DNA of 64,000 nucleotides from Onchocerca volvulus (lineage: Eukaryota > Nematoda > Chromadorea > Rhabditida > Onchocercidae), in contig HG738137.1 of the NCBI GenBank assembly GCA_000499405.2, positions 3,968,001-4,032,000 of the forward strand. The letters are read 5' to 3'. Of this stretch, positions 63,201 to 64,000 are shown one piece after another; within the stretch, counting starts at the first letter, position 1, and every line of letters starts with the position of its first letter. The notes beneath the pieces are model-generated. The model was not told where the DNA came from, ran no database searches, and was given only the letters and a program-made list of their open reading frames with translations. Made by a program: the position numbers and the translations under genes.

Positions 63201-63968
63201 ATAAAGAGTGGACTCTATAAGACAACCACGGCGAACAATCAATGACTGGCAAAGAAGTTCCAAAACATTTTTTATAGCCGAATTTAAACCAAAAAGATAA
63301 CAATCTTCGTTTGACAGTCTACTGTTAAAGAATCATGACAAAACAATTATATCTGAGAGATTTACTCAGGAATCGATCATCAGATGCACCAATAGTATTT
63401 AAAGAAAAGGCCAAATTCTAGTCAACAGAAAGAGCTTTTAATTCTTCACAACATTTAACCAGATTTTGAGCAATCGTTGCTTCAAAATTTCGACAAGTAA
63501 GTTACTAAATTTTACCTCATCCATCTTTTCATTTCATCTTTAGCCAACCCATTATCACTTCTTCAGAAATGTCGATAATTTTTGGATGAAAAAAATTTTC
63601 ACAATCAATAAGACATAGAAAATGCTTTCCAAGAATTCATGGAATTCCGAAGCATTATAATTTAAAATCTATGTTTCGAAACGATTTAACTTTTGTATAT
63701 CAGATTGATACTTGAAACTCAAGAAAGTACTTAATTTTTAAGTGCTTCTAAAAAATTATTTTTTGCAGGGACAAGCATGTTACAAAATCCTATGTGATCA
63801 ACAAACCGTAATGATTCCAATTTGCTTTTCCAAACGTGTTTTTTCGCCCACTAATTGCTTAATCATCTCATCCTTTTCTTTTAAAGCTGTATTCTTTTTC
63901 CTGATTTGCATTCTCAATTCACTGCGCTGCTGATCGAAATCTTGCATCCTTTCACGAAGATCGCTTAT
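60248..63968 (-). CDS. sas-4: SAS-4/CPAP (CENPJ) centriole protein, C-terminal part; gene continues beyond the window
   Basis: Seven exons in transcript order: 63968-63807, 62541-62371, 62118-61906, 61730-61578, 61322-61138, 60933-60780 and 60460-60248 (stop), giving 416 codons of a partial protein. The first visible exon is a coiled coil (ISDLRERMQDFDQQRSELRM and on) that aligns with the CPAP coiled coil just before its linker. A Ser/Thr-rich linker follows. Exons 4-5 form a TCP10-type G-box beta domain: YSNGDTRWI, VNYYGQAGATTVKV, VRHFLTGQLEIYRESG and TSDGRRIEVV, matching CPAP NGDVKQV..YYYAAAQTTH..LHFSSGQIEKH..DGRKEI. SAS-4 recruits microtubules to new centrioles, and the G-box binds STIL/SAS-5. 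Two further exons (YELDGRVHVRGHGEVE... and VHRFKSGDTKVRL...) extend past the usual end. The N-terminal tubulin-binding part would lie to the right of the window. Confidence 0.7.
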
Positions 63969-64000
63969 CTGATAAAAACGTTTTAAGAATTTTCCATTTC
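63969..64000 (-). other. Intron of the SAS-4 gene at the window edge
   Basis: The sequence TTTTTATCAG on the minus strand forms the acceptor of the exon starting at 63968, so the last bases of the window are intronic and the gene continues beyond. Confidence 0.6.

Overview
This is a compact, AT-rich (by eye about 30% GC) eukaryotic window carrying multi-exon genes with mostly short GT-AG introns, long T-tracts before acceptors, and possible spliced-leader acceptors just upstream of several start codons. Gene content and style point to a nematode, and base composition and intron style suggest a filarial or other spirurid worm; the species is an inference, not something I can prove. No bacterial genes, tRNA, rRNA or CRISPR arrays were found.

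Layout. Plus strand 2.5-4.5 kb: a WAC-like WW-domain/coiled-coil protein. Minus strand 4.9-7.1 kb: two small mitochondrial intermembrane-space or inner-membrane proteins, MIX23 and MIC10. Plus strand 9.1-11.5 kb: a PTP1B-type tyrosine phosphatase with a C-terminal membrane anchor. Plus strand 13.2-16.5 kb: RAE1/Gle2 (nuclear pore, mRNA export). A gene-poor stretch of about 6 kb follows. Minus strand 22.6-26.7 kb: a neuronal calcium sensor. Plus strand 28.4-38.8 kb: four co-oriented genes spaced 0.5-0.6 kb apart: katanin p60, ERCC1, NUBP1 (cytosolic Fe-S assembly) and OXSM (mitochondrial beta-ketoacyl-ACP synthase). Minus strand 40.6-44.2 kb: synaptotagmin-4/11. Minus strand 47-55.6 kb: a NEPRO-like gene about 125 bp upstream of a type I PIP5-kinase, an arrangement typical of a nematode operon. 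Plus strand 56-59.8 kb: a decayed BEL/Pao LTR retrotransposon. Minus strand 60.2 kb to the window edge: the C-terminal part of a SAS-4/CPAP centriole protein.

The genes are housekeeping, mitochondrial, centrosome/microtubule and neuronal-signalling genes, and I see no single shared pathway. Possible expression units are NEPRO-PIP5K and the katanin-ERCC1-NUBP1-OXSM run.

The most unusual observations are: (1) several gene models that are clean by protein homology need splice donors whose first two bases are not GT (TT in the phosphatase, AT in OXSM, GC in the calcium sensor, perhaps TT in MIX23), against about 64 GT donors elsewhere in the window; (2) a dead duplicate of a kinase exon inside the PIP5K gene; (3) an in-frame, splice-bounded 105-nt candidate cassette exon in the middle of the synaptotagmin C2A domain; (4) a perfect 16-bp inverted repeat that contains both a donor-like and an acceptor-like sequence. 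I did not identify a wholly new multi-gene system.

All exon boundaries were worked out by hand from reading frame, splice consensus and remembered family sequences. They are gene predictions, not transcript-supported models.
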